Assembly: GCA_013314755.1 (NCBI GenBank)
Contig: JABUFA010000015.1
Location: 1-64,000, forward strand
DNA: 64,000 nt
Direction of reading: 5' to 3'
From: Chthonomonadia bacterium
Lineage (GTDB): Bacteria > Armatimonadota > HRBIN16
Shown here: positions 34,984 to 43,503 of the stretch, piece after piece
Layout: each line of letters opens with the position of its first letter
Numbering within the stretch: position 1 is the stretch's first letter
Position numbers and translations under genes: made by a program
The notes under the pieces: model-generated
Databases searched by the model: none
What the model was told of the DNA's origin: nothing
Seen by the model: the letters and a program-made list of their open reading frames with translations, nothing else

Positions 34984-37950
34984 TCACTCAATCCACGGCA
35001 AAGACCTCCACAATACAGGAACCGTCATCTTAAAAGACGGTCGCGGAGGATATGGTGATGGATGTGGGAAACCCGGATCCCACGGACCGTCCTTGCCTGG
35101 TTGATAGGGGTCGGGTGGCGGTGACGGCTCGTAGTCTTGGCATCCCCCAAGCAGTAACGCCACCGCAACAATACCCAAAATAGGTAGCACTGGTATCCTG
35201 CCACTCGGATCCACCCCGTTCACGGGGTCATCTTCGCAATAGAGATACCGGTTCAGCGACAGGGGCTGATACAGGTTGCCAAGGTACTTGTCTGCCGTTA
35301 TCCACCGACCCACCGCCGGCTCGTAATACCGCGCGCCTACATGCATTATATCCGCATCGCCGTCGTCGCGGTAGCCCCAGTCTCCGGCAAAGGTGTAAGG
35401 GGTACGGAAACCGACGTCCAGACGCTCCCCAAAGGCAGTGAATATCGCTAGATAGGTGACACTGCCACCCCACTCGTCGGTGTGCACTCGCGCGGATCCC
35501 AACCGGTCACTGCCAGACCACCACTGGTCGCCCCACGCGATGTTTACCGCGTTCACCATCCCACCTGCCCACGTATACTTCCAATTCATCATCAGGTGGT
35601 TGGTGGAACTCGGATTGTTCCACTGCTCACGAATCAGCGAACTACCTGCGAAGCGGAAGTTGGCTGACCGGAAAGTGCCAGAGTCGTTAACTGTGCGCAA
35701 CACACGGCGCCCTAAGCCGTCGTAAGCATACAGGTGAGTGATTATCCCGATATTACCACCAGGACGTCGGATAGTAGTCAGCCGGTCCTCATAGTCGTAA
35801 GTGAACCAGCGAGTAACGCCATCCTGTGTGCGCTCAATCATGTTGCCGTTAGCGTCCCACCGATAGGTGACACTACCTGCCGTTAACAGCCGGTTGTCAT
35901 CATCATAGGTGTAGTTCGTGACCACCCCGTCCTGCACTTGCTGGATGCGGTTACCTACCGCGTCGTAACTCCACTGCAAATCCACCGGTGCATACCCCGT
36001 GCGCTGCTCCCGAACCAGCCGATTGAGAAAGTCATAACGATACCGTATCGTGCTCTGAGTGTTCCACAGCTGCTCATGGACCTGCTTGCATCGCCCGTTT
36101 TCCTGGTAACTGTAAGTGAACGAGGCTAATACCCCACCTGTGGAGTCTTTGTGCGTTATCTGATGCAGACGACCCTGCAAGTAGGTATACTCCCGGCGTG
36201 CCCCATTACCCAAATCCACTGCCACCACGCGACCGTCGGCGTCATATGTCCATGTGGTGGTCTTGCCCAGCTCGCTCAACGTGTGTAACAGGTTGCGCGA
36301 CGTGTAGGTAAACTGGATGGTACGGACCACCTCACCCGACAGGCTTTCACTCATTGCCGACAGCAGACCGTTGGGATAGTATTCATACTCTACCCGCCAG
36401 CCAGTGCCCTTCTGTTCACTCTGTAGCCAACCCTGTGCTGTGTGTTGCCACACCGTTTCGCCTGTTTCATCTACCATTCGCACGAGCCGGCTCTGCGCAT
36501 CGTAGTGATATTGCACGGTGGTGTTGTTGGGATACCTCCTGGTGCGCAGGCGTCCCCACTCGTCGTAGGTGTATTCCACGCGCTGGTTTTTGGCATCAAT
36601 GCGCGCGTTGGGTTCGGTAAACCCGAAAGTGCTCTGCGCATCGGCATACTCCCACTGGGTCTGGTAGCCCAGTGGCGTGGTCAGGCTAATAAGGTTGCCG
36701 TAGGCATCGTAACTGTAATCGGTGATGGTGGTCAGCTGTCCGTAGGCGTCGTATCCATACTGCGTCCGTAGGAAATCAGACTCACTGGTGTACTGCTTAA
36801 CTTCAACAAGGTTGCCGTTGCTATCGTAACTGTATTCAGTCTTGTGCCGAGCAGACTCGGAGATGCCCCATGCGTCAGTGACCGGCGGCTCGAGTACTTC
36901 CGTGAGGCGGTTGGCGTTGTCATAACTGAAGTCAAAGCGGTTGTTTGCTGGGTCTGTGACGCCCACGATATTGCCGTTCGCATCGTAGTCTATCTGCCAC
37001 TGCGTGCCTGTTGGCGTGGTAATGCTACTGGGCGCCCAGGCGTAATCGGCATCGTTGTAGGCTAAATAAGTAACGTGGTTCTCGCCGTCCTTCACCTGCA
37101 CCAGCCTGCCCCAAACGTCGGTGGCGTTGGAGTAGAAGGTTGTAGATACCCCACGCGCATCGGTGACGCGCAGACCGCGCAGTCCACCCTCTTGCACCAG
37201 AGTATACTGGAATCGCTGAGAGATGCCAGGCAACTGCTCCCACTCCAAAGAATCGGGGTCGCCGTTTGTTTCTGGGTCACCGTAGCCATACTCCCATGTC
37301 TGCCCGGCGCGATCGGTGTAGCTCACAATATTGTTGTATGGAGAGTAACCGAACTGCACAAAGTAGTTTTGAACTCCTTCGCCGGTTGTAACAAGCGGAT
37401 AGTACACTTTTTCCAGACGTCCCACTGTGTCGTATTCCAGCGTCCAGGTACGGCTCCAATCACCCACCACAAAGCGTACCTCGCGCAGTTTTCCACCAGA
37501 ATACTGCAGTTGCAGTTGACGTCCTGACGGGTCACTTATCTGCGAGAGCACACCGTTTGCGTCGTAGGTGAGGGTGATGGCGTTGCCGTTAGTATCAACA
37601 ATGCGACTCAAGCGGTATCGTCCCTGCGTGCTCGTCGGTTCAAACTCCAGCCGTATCTGCGATTTGAGCGTGAGCACATAGCCACTGCCATTGGCATGGA
37701 GCCGGTCGCGATAGCCATCGCGTGGTATCCACTGCCCGTTCTGCAGATCAAACTTCTGGATGGTATGGTTACCCCAGATGACCGCTGCCTGACTACCGCC
37801 CACTACCTGCTGATAGACATCCAGGTGAGTATCGTAGGTGTGCGTCCACTTGGCGGCAATGAGGGGGTTGGAGTAGACCCCTTTGCTGTTGTGGTGCAGG
37901 CTAAAGCTCACCGGCATCCCACCCCGTGCCTGCCAGCCCACAAGGGGCAC
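34984..37950 (-). CDS. Rhs repeat (YD-repeat) protein with short C-terminal tip
   Basis: About 988 aa from the first start after an upstream stop. It is built of YD repeats such as YDANGNIVGVTDPANNRFDF and YDAVGNRIQQVQDG, which form the hollow shell of Rhs/Tc-type proteins. The core ends GARYYEPAVGRWITADKYLG and NRYLYCEDDPVNGVDPSGR, after which the tip is only about 70 residues. The tip has a hydrophobic stretch ending LLLGGCQDYE, then proline-rich sequence. No PAAR or VgrG gene is near. It is the only long Rhs gene here, and its type A core is the parent type of the fragments at 31.1 and 32.2 kb. The 5' part is damaged (see 37951-38281). Confidence 0.88.
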   Translation of the reverse strand: MPLVGWQARGGMPVSFSLHHNSKGVYSNPLIAAKWTHTYDTHLDVYQQVVGGSQAAVIWGNHTIQKFDLQNGQWIPRDGYRDRLHANGSGYVLTLKSQIRLEFEPTSTQGRYRLSRIVDTNGNAITLTYDANGVLSQISDPSGRQLQLQYSGGKLREVRFVVGDWSRTWTLEYDTVGRLEKVYYPLVTTGEGVQNYFVQFGYSPYNNIVSYTDRAGQTWEYGYGDPETNGDPDSLEWEQLPGISQRFQYTLVQEGGLRGLRVTDARGVSTTFYSNATDVWGRLVQVKDGENHVTYLAYNDADYAWAPSSITTPTGTQWQIDYDANGNIVGVTDPANNRFDFSYDNANRLTEVLEPPVTDAWGISESARHKTEYSYDSNGNLVEVKQYTSESDFLRTQYGYDAYGQLTTITDYSYDAYGNLISLTTPLGYQTQWEYADAQSTFGFTEPNARIDAKNQRVEYTYDEWGRLRTRRYPNNTTVQYHYDAQSRLVRMVDETGETVWQHTAQGWLQSEQKGTGWRVEYEYYPNGLLSAMSESLSGEVVRTIQFTYTSRNLLHTLSELGKTTTWTYDADGRVVAVDLGNGARREYTYLQGRLHQITHKDSTGGVLASFTYSYQENGRCKQVHEQLWNTQSTIRYRYDFLNRLVREQRTGYAPVDLQWSYDAVGNRIQQVQDGVVTNYTYDDDNRLLTAGSVTYRWDANGNMIERTQDGVTRWFTYDYEDRLTTIRRPGGNIGIITHLYAYDGLGRRVLRTVNDSGTFRSANFRFAGSSLIREQWNNPSSTNHLMMNWKYTWAGGMVNAVNIAWGDQWWSGSDRLGSARVHTDEWGGSVTYLAIFTAFGERLDVGFRTPYTFAGDWGYRDDGDADIMHVGARYYEPAVGRWITADKYLGNLYQPLSLNRYLYCEDDPVNGVDPSGRIPVLPILGIVAVALLLGGCQDYEPSPPPDPYQPGKDGPWDPGFPHPSPYPPRPSFKMTVPVLWRSLPWIE

Positions 37951-38281
37951 ATTGGTCTGTTTTGCTTAGGAGAGCACGTTGATACCTGCGACCTGTGCCT
38001 GCCAGGGATGTCCAGAGCCTGAACCCGCTGCCGTACCATCCTCGATGGGGCTGATAGAGCCTGGCGGCTGATAGGCGAATCCGCCAGCCAGAAGGGTATT
38101 CACGGAGAGGTGCCATTGAGAGGCGTATGCAGATGCGGTATTGGCAAGGAAGAGAGTGGCAGAGGCAAGCGCAGCGGTAAATACGCTAAGGGATGTCACC
38201 CCCCGCGTTAGTAAGCAAGAATACAACAGAAAGCATCACAGCGAGCGGTTTGGTCACAAAGCGTTTGCGAACACGGTTCAT
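37951..38281 (-). pseudogene. Damaged 5' end of the large Rhs gene (leader, frameshift, stop)
   Basis: ATG 38281 has GGAGG eight bases upstream and starts a signal peptide (MNRVRKRFVTKPLAVMLSVV..). At a G6 run (C at 38199-38204) this frame soon ends at TAG (38188-38186). The neighbouring frame instead continues with a second hydrophobic stretch (LASATLFLANTASAYAS), then QWHLSVNTLLAGGFAYQPPG to a TAA at 37968-37966. It resumes in that same frame as AKQTNVPLVGWQARGGMPVS, the usual start of an Rhs shell. Two lesions therefore separate the export signal from the Rhs body. The intact gene would encode about 1,090 aa. Confidence 0.65.
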
Positions 38282-38309
38282 GATGTAAACCTCCTTTGTG
38301 ATGTTATTC

Positions 38310-38325
38310 CCAGCATTGATGCTGG
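38310..38325. promoter_or_regulatory. Perfect palindrome in the Rhs leader
   Basis: CCAGCAT-TG-ATGCTGG lies 29 bases upstream of the ATG at 38281. Just upstream on the minus strand, TTGCTA and TACAAT are 16 bases apart. It may be an operator or a hairpin in the messenger leader. Confidence 0.4.
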
Positions 38326-38459
38326 TATTGTATTCCATTGCGTATATATAGCAAGATTCGTGCCACAGAAACGTTTTAGCGATGGATTGCAGGAAAAAAA
38401 TTCTGGGTCATCTGCATAACAGATATCGCCGTCGCGTTATAGTCCCTCGCCTAAGGCGC

Positions 38460-38645
38460 TCAGGGCAGGTCAGGATCAGTTCATCAGGAGGTTCGCCCTC
38501 CAATTGGGCGGAAGCGCTATACCTGGAGGACGAGGCTCCCGCCAAGCTGTGTTTCCCTCTCCTTGTGGGAGAAGGGCAGGGTGAGGGCTTCTTTCGGCAT
38601 CCACCTCTCCCCGCGTCGGGGAGAGGTGGGGAGAGGGGTTTTCCG
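38460..38645. repeat. Dispersed repeats between the Rhs gene and the propeller gene
   Basis: A GGAGGTTCGCCCTCC palindrome (about 38480-38494), a GGAGGACGAGGCTCCCGCC unit (38526-38545), a CCCTCTCCTTGTGGGAGA unit (38555-38587) and the 23-base palindrome at 38604-38626 occur in the same order as at 317-633 in part. The stretch 38282-38658 holds no gene. Confidence 0.7.
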
Positions 38646-38658
38646 GCACGCGGGTATC

Positions 38659-39834
38659 TCACCCAGCTTCCACGTCCTCCAGAAGGCGCGGCGGTATCTC
38701 CGCGGTGTAGACCTGTGTTATCCCCGTGGCATCCGAGTTGTAAATCACGTAGCGGTTGCCCGGCGTGATGTACGGATGGGTGTGGGTGTGCTGAGGAGTA
38801 CCGCAGCTGGCACCGGAGGAGCACAGCGGGAAACAACGTCCCGTCGCCACACTGCCCACATACAGCACGCCGTTGCGGAAATCATCCACCACAAAAAACC
38901 GCCCATCAGGCGAGGCAGAAAGGTGGTTAAAGCCAGCCTTTCGGGTCACCAGACGTGCCTGCGAGTCGCCGGGCGTGCACAGGTAAACGCCGCCGTCTTC
39001 GGTGGTCAGCATCACCTGGCCCGTTGCCCCAGCCCAGCACTCATGTCCCGTCACCGGCGCGGTGAACGGCTTGCCCACAGGCAGCTGCTGGAAGCCATTG
39101 CCATCGCGACCGACCACGTACAGCGTCGCCCCCTCCTCGCCCACTGCACGCACGATGTTATCGTGTTCGTCCAGCAAGCCGCCGCGGTTCCACTGCACGA
39201 GGATATACTCGCCCTTGGACGGCTCAAACTGCACATGCGTGTTGAAGATGTCCTCGTTCTCGTGGAAAACCTCCCAAGTGCCCTGCGTCAGGTCAATCCG
39301 CAACAAGCCGTATCGCCTCTCGCCCAGGCGCAGGCAGATGACGAAATACCGTTCGTCAGGAGAGATGGCGGCTGCAGATGTCCACAGAGGGCACCTGTCG
39401 AAGACGAAAACCGTCTGGAGATCCAGCGTCTTCAGGTGCAGACGCATCAGATGCGACTTGCCGTCAACCTGGCGGATAAAATACAGCGCATCCAGAAACG
39501 GCGTGGTGGTTAGCCAGCCCTGCGCCTCGCTAATCTTTACCTCCTGTCGCGTTGGCAGGTCGTAAACCCACACATCCAGCTGATTCTCGCCGTACGCCAT
39601 GTCGCGCACGAAGGCGATGCGCTCGCCATCGGTGGAAGAGAACACCCATTCCCCATAAATGTTGTGGGTGGTCACGGAGGTGCTGGTCAGCTGCCAGATC
39701 TGCGCCCCCGATAGTGGGTCTGTTCCCCGATAGATGCCATCCGCCAGCCAGCGCAATCGGCTCAACAGAATCGCCCCCTTTCGCGGTTCGTGTTCTTTCC
39801 CATTCGCTAACGATTCTGGTAAACTCCTGCCCAT
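38659..39834 (-). CDS. Oligogalacturonate-lyase-like beta-propeller protein
   Basis: About 391 aa, cytoplasmic, a seven-bladed WD40/TolB-like propeller. The C-terminal block HTHTHPYITPGNRYVIYNSD, followed by TGITQVYTAEIPP, is characteristic of the oligogalacturonate lyase family, in which histidines hold the catalytic Mn. HECWAGATG earlier in the protein may add further ligands. ATG 39834 has no ribosome site; a TTG at 39765 with AAAGGGGG upstream is a good alternative, and the frame is open to 39987. It is divergent from the aldo/keto reductase gene. Substrate inferred from family only. Confidence 0.78.
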   Translation of the reverse strand: MGRSLPESLANGKEHEPRKGAILLSRLRWLADGIYRGTDPLSGAQIWQLTSTSVTTHNIYGEWVFSSTDGERIAFVRDMAYGENQLDVWVYDLPTRQEVKISEAQGWLTTTPFLDALYFIRQVDGKSHLMRLHLKTLDLQTVFVFDRCPLWTSAAAISPDERYFVICLRLGERRYGLLRIDLTQGTWEVFHENEDIFNTHVQFEPSKGEYILVQWNRGGLLDEHDNIVRAVGEEGATLYVVGRDGNGFQQLPVGKPFTAPVTGHECWAGATGQVMLTTEDGGVYLCTPGDSQARLVTRKAGFNHLSASPDGRFFVVDDFRNGVLYVGSVATGRCFPLCSSGASCGTPQHTHTHPYITPGNRYVIYNSDATGITQVYTAEIPPRLLEDVEAG

Positions 39835-39853
39835 TCGTCGGCGCACCAGCGGG

Positions 39854-39859
39854 TATAAT
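39854..39859 (+). promoter_or_regulatory. -10 element (TATAAT) for the aldo/keto reductase gene
   Basis: A perfect TATAAT lies 34 bases before ATG 39893. No convincing -35 box is present, so an activator may be needed. Confidence 0.4.
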
Positions 39860-39892
39860 AGCGTTCGGTGAAACTGTGGCAAGGAGGTTGTG

Positions 39893-40738
39893 ATGAGCAA
39901 GATACCCACCCGTCCCTTCGGCAAAACGGGTGTTGCGATGCCCATCCTGGCGCTGGGCGGCGCCAAGGCGCTGGAATACAAACGCAATCAGACAGAAGCC
40001 ACGCGCATTATCGACGAGGCACTGCAGGCAGGCGTCCGCTATATTGATACCGCCGCCACCTACGGCGAAAGCGAAGACGTTATCGGCGAAGCCCTGCGCG
40101 GACGCCGACAGGAGGTGTTCTTGGGCACTAAAAGCGACCGCAGGGACTATGATGGCGCATGGCGCGACCTTGAGCGAAGCCTCAAACGCCTGCGCACCGA
40201 CTACCTGGACCAGTGGATTGTGCACCATGTGAGCACGGCAGAGGATGTGCGTCGGTTAACCGCACCTGACGGTGCGCTCAAGGCGTTCTGGCAGGCGAAG
40301 GAGCAGGGCATTGTGAAATACGTGGGCATCTCGGGGCACCATGACCCCGCCATCCTTCAGCAGATGCTGGAGCGGTATCCGTTTGACATGGTGCTGATGC
40401 CTCTCAATCCCGCCGAGTGGCACCATCCGCGTTCGTTCAGCAAGGGGTTACTGCCCATCGCGGCAAAGATGGGCATCGGCATCGCGGTGATGAAAGTGCC
40501 CGCACTTGGCAAGCTGATGCAACCGGGCAGGTTGACCCCAGTAGAGGTGTTCCGCTACGCCCTCAGCCATCCGATACACACCGCTGTGATTGCCCCCGAC
40601 AACCTGAAACAGTGGCGCGACTGGCTGAACGCGGCACAGCAGTTCACCCCGCTCAGCGAGGCGGAAATCTCCGCCATGCACACCCGCGTCGCCCCCTACT
40701 GGGACGACTCCACGCGCACGTACCATTCGTGGCTGTAG
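39893..40738 (+). CDS. Aldo/keto reductase
   Basis: 281 aa, an NADPH-dependent (alpha/beta)8 reductase. The catalytic tyrosine and aspartate lie in GVRYIDTAATYGESEDVIG, the lysine in VFLGTKSDRRDY and the histidine in DQWIVHHVS, matching the Asp-Tyr-Lys-His tetrad. AAGGAGG is five bases before ATG 39893; a GTG at 39890 is less likely. It is divergent from the propeller gene with about 60 bases between starts, so the two may share control. Substrate unknown. Confidence 0.9.
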   Translation: MSKIPTRPFGKTGVAMPILALGGAKALEYKRNQTEATRIIDEALQAGVRYIDTAATYGESEDVIGEALRGRRQEVFLGTKSDRRDYDGAWRDLERSLKRLRTDYLDQWIVHHVSTAEDVRRLTAPDGALKAFWQAKEQGIVKYVGISGHHDPAILQQMLERYPFDMVLMPLNPAEWHHPRSFSKGLLPIAAKMGIGIAVMKVPALGKLMQPGRLTPVEVFRYALSHPIHTAVIAPDNLKQWRDWLNAAQQFTPLSEAEISAMHTRVAPYWDDSTRTYHSWL

Positions 40739-40805
40739 AAGATATGGCTCGGCAGCGCCTCGGCAGCTGCTGAGCCTAATGTCATATATTGAGCATCGCA
40801 GCACA

Positions 40806-40835
40806 TTGACCTGAACAACTTGAAAGAGTTATACT
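40806..40835 (+). promoter_or_regulatory. Promoter of the MntA-HepT pair
   Basis: TTGACC (40806-40811), an 18-base spacer and TATACT (40830-40835) lie 57 bases before the ATG at 40892. Confidence 0.55.
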
Positions 40836-40891
40836 TCTACGTGGACAAATGCATAATATCTAGCAGGGCGTTCAAAATCCGAGGATACCTC

Positions 40892-41194
40892 ATGAAGGCG
40901 CAAATTAACATTCCGAAAGAAGAAATCGCAGCGCTTTGCCAGCGCTACCGTATTCGCAGGCTTGCCTTGTTCGGTTCCGTCCTGCGTGAGGACTTCCGAC
41001 CAGATAGCGATGTGGATATGCTGGTCGAGTTCGAGGCCGGAGAACGAGTGGGGCTGCGTCTGTTCGAGATAGAGCAGGAACTGTCTAAGCTGATTGGACG
41101 CAAGGTCGACCTGAATACCTATGGGTTCCTGAGCAAATACTTCCGCGACCGGGTTTCCGCTGAAGCAGAGGATATTTATGTCGCACAAGGATGA
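40892..41194 (+). CDS. mntA: MntA-type nucleotidyltransferase antitoxin
   Basis: 100 aa. The minimal nucleotidyltransferase motif ALFGSVLREDFRPDSDVDML (GSx10DxD) is complete. In type VII toxin-antitoxin pairs MntA adds AMP to the HEPN toxin and silences it. I start at ATG 40892 because GAGG lies seven bases upstream; the longer frame from 40820 has no site and starts inside the promoter. It overlaps the HEPN gene by 17 bases, the usual arrangement, so the two are made together. Confidence 0.9.
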   Translation: MKAQINIPKEEIAALCQRYRIRRLALFGSVLREDFRPDSDVDMLVEFEAGERVGLRLFEIEQELSKLIGRKVDLNTYGFLSKYFRDRVSAEAEDIYVAQG

Positions 41195-41522
41195 CTTAAT
41201 ACGCTTGCGCCACATGCTCGACGCTGGCAGTGAGGCACTCGCCCTTGTACAGGGCAAACAGCTCGCCGATATAGAAACCGACCACGTCCTAGAACTCGCC
41301 CCGACGCGCCTGCTGGAGATAGTTGGTGAAGCAGCGAATAGAGTGTCTGTGGAAACTCAGAGTCGCTACCCTGAAATCCCCTGGCGACAAATTGTTGGTT
41401 TGAGGAATCGCCTCATCCACGGCTACGATGCTGTGGATTTGAACATACTCTGGGACATTCTGCAATACGACCTGCCTCACCTTGTTGCCACACTTCGGGA
41501 AATCATTCAAGAAACCACCTGA
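41178..41522 (+). CDS. hepT: HepT-like HEPN-domain ribonuclease toxin (DUF86)
   Basis: 114 aa, all alpha-helical. The HEPN active-site motif is GLRNRLIHGYDAVD (R-x4-H-x-Y), which in HepT proteins is both the RNase centre and the tyrosine modified by MntA. It overlaps mntA by 17 bases. Promoter elements for the next gene lie just behind its stop, so the toxin-antitoxin unit ends here. Such pairs act in plasmid or phage defence. Confidence 0.91.
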   Translation: MSHKDDLIRLRHMLDAGSEALALVQGKQLADIETDHVLELAPTRLLEIVGEAANRVSVETQSRYPEIPWRQIVGLRNRLIHGYDAVDLNILWDILQYDLPHLVATLREIIQETT

Positions 41523-41543
41523 ATTTCCCCTCTCGCCCCCCAT

Positions 41544-41572
41544 TCGACACCGCCACGCTTCTCTGCTATAAT
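41544..41572 (+). promoter_or_regulatory. Promoter of nurA-herA
   Basis: TCGACA (41544-41549), a 17-base spacer and a perfect TATAAT (41567-41572) lie 32 bases before ATG 41605. Confidence 0.55.
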
Positions 41573-41604
41573 AGCCCTGAACCACCTGCAGGCTGAGTGA
41601 AAGT

Positions 41605-43503
41605 ATGTCTATCCTGTCGGACATCTTTAAAGGGTACCATCGCTCGCTGGTATACTCGCGCCAGTTCTACGAACAGCTGTACCAGCAGAGACTGGAAAGC
41701 GGCTGTGAGTTCTACCATCGCTTCTTTGACCGGCTGATTATTCCTTTTGCCCAGCGGTTCCACTCCGAAGGATACCGACGACACCTGCGCGACCTCGCCG
41801 AACGCATCCTGGATACCGACCGAATCGACTTCGTTGCCATTGACGGAACTTGCACCAAAGACGCTTTTCAGGATTTCGTGGTCTTCTTCGGTGGGGCGTA
41901 CGGCGCGAAAGGCTCGATACGCCTCAAAAGCGACCCGCCTGTGGTGCAGTACGAACGATGGGACATGAACCGCGATGTGTCGCTGGTCGCCTATGTGCCG
42001 GTGCCGTTCGCCAGCATTGAAGACGTGACGGACGCCGACGTCCAGGAAACCTTCGTGGTCTCCGATAACGACCGCATTAACCTGACCAACATCCACACCA
42101 GCCTGATGCAGTTAGCGGAGATATACCTCGCCTACTCGGTCGCCAGCGCGACCACGCACGACTACCCGCGCCTCATCCTGATGGACCAGTCGCTCAGCGG
42201 GCTGATGGCGGCGGTGTCGCACGGCTCGAACACTGGCTTGAGCGGATACCCCTACGACCGGCGCCAACTGGACGACTTCGACATTCAGGTCGCCTTCGCC
42301 CATCCCATCAACGACCTCTTGCAGGTTCCGTCCACCAAGCGGTTCGGGCGATACCTTGCCGTGCTCGCCGAGTTCCATCGGCGCGACACGCAGAGCCTGC
42401 ACCTGTCACAGATTCAGTCCGCACTGGGCATCAGCGAGGGCGAGCTGATGGAAACCGTGCGCTACCTGCTGGAACCCGCCGTGCCCGATGGGCGCCGCCG
42501 TCGCCAGCCGCCCTGCGTGCTGAATCCCGACGGCACATTGAGCACCGTCCACTCCTGCAGGCAGTCGTGGGAGTACACCGTCAGCCTGTTTGAGAACATC
42601 TGCTATCGCCTGTTTCAGCAAAAAGACACTTCCGCGCTGGTGTACCAGGTGCCCGACCCCGACGACCCCGCCGCCATCCGCACCCGCTGGATGTCGCCAG
42701 ATGATGTGCATTTCCTCACCACGGTGGGACTGCGTGCGCTTATCGAGAAGTGCTGGGAGCGAAACATCCTGCTGGTGGGCGTGGTGAAAGATTCCGAATC
42801 GCGCTACCTGACCCGCAACTATCTGGGCGTGACCAAGCATATCGGCGTCTACCCGCAACTGCGGGACCTGCAGGTGGCGCCGCTACCCTGGACCGACCGC
42901 ATCTTTCTGGAGTCCATCCCGCTGTACTGCGACCCCACTCTTGAGGCGCCCTGGAGCACAATTGAGTTCGACGCCGTCTTCAAGACGCTCCGATTGGGCA
43001 TGGATGAGCGCACGCAACAGCCCGAAGTCATCGGCACGCCCAGTCGTGTTGGTGAGATTGTGTCGCCGGAGCGGCTGTTCCTGCGTTCGCTGGCACAGTT
43101 CTTCCTGTCGCGCGATAAGCGCACCCCGCTGAGCGGACACGTTATCTTTCTGGACCGGCTGGCGGTTCCCAAGTGGGACAGGAAGGCGTTCGAGCACGAT
43201 TTCGTCGTCTGCAACGAGCGCGTGGGCACGGTGAAGCCCCTGCTCTATCCCGACCGTGATGCCGAAAACCCCGTCCAGCAGCTGGTGATGTACCTGCTGG
43301 ATGTGCTGACCCGCAATCACTTTCCCGAGGTCATCGGCTATCCCGACCCCCTGCACAAAGCCGACTGGGGCGCGAAGACGGTGGGCAAACGTGCCCGCGA
43401 GCTGGTGCAGAGCAGTGAAATCCCCTTCCACGCCCAGCCCATCGCCAGAACCCTGCGCCACCTGCGCGAACAAGGAGAACGGCGAAAGGAGACCCGACGA
43501 TGA
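41605..43503 (+). CDS. nurA: NurA-domain nuclease, extended form
   Basis: 632 aa. Metal-binding aspartates of the NurA fold are in DFVAIDGTCTKDAF (D80) and RLILMDQSLSGL (D194). NurA is a 5'-3' nuclease that works with the hexameric HerA ATPase in DNA end resection. Archaeal NurA proteins are usually 300-450 aa; the extra length here includes a middle region with IRTRWMSPDDVHFLTTVGLR and a proline-containing C-terminal part. Its stop overlaps the herA start (ATGA), so the partners are coupled. Role: repair or defence, not separable from sequence. Confidence 0.82.
   Translation: MSILSDIFKGYHRSLVYSRQFYEQLYQQRLESGCEFYHRFFDRLIIPFAQRFHSEGYRRHLRDLAERILDTDRIDFVAIDGTCTKDAFQDFVVFFGGAYGAKGSIRLKSDPPVVQYERWDMNRDVSLVAYVPVPFASIEDVTDADVQETFVVSDNDRINLTNIHTSLMQLAEIYLAYSVASATTHDYPRLILMDQSLSGLMAAVSHGSNTGLSGYPYDRRQLDDFDIQVAFAHPINDLLQVPSTKRFGRYLAVLAEFHRRDTQSLHLSQIQSALGISEGELMETVRYLLEPAVPDGRRRRQPPCVLNPDGTLSTVHSCRQSWEYTVSLFENICYRLFQQKDTSALVYQVPDPDDPAAIRTRWMSPDDVHFLTTVGLRALIEKCWERNILLVGVVKDSESRYLTRNYLGVTKHIGVYPQLRDLQVAPLPWTDRIFLESIPLYCDPTLEAPWSTIEFDAVFKTLRLGMDERTQQPEVIGTPSRVGEIVSPERLFLRSLAQFFLSRDKRTPLSGHVIFLDRLAVPKWDRKAFEHDFVVCNERVGTVKPLLYPDRDAENPVQQLVMYLLDVLTRNHFPEVIGYPDPLHKADWGAKTVGKRARELVQSSEIPFHAQPIARTLRHLREQGERRKETRR

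Noticed and set aside
25637-38281. Insertion sequence as the cause of the Rhs fragments
   Set aside because: No transposase frame or terminal inverted repeats with target duplications were seen; fragment edges follow Rhs core homology instead.
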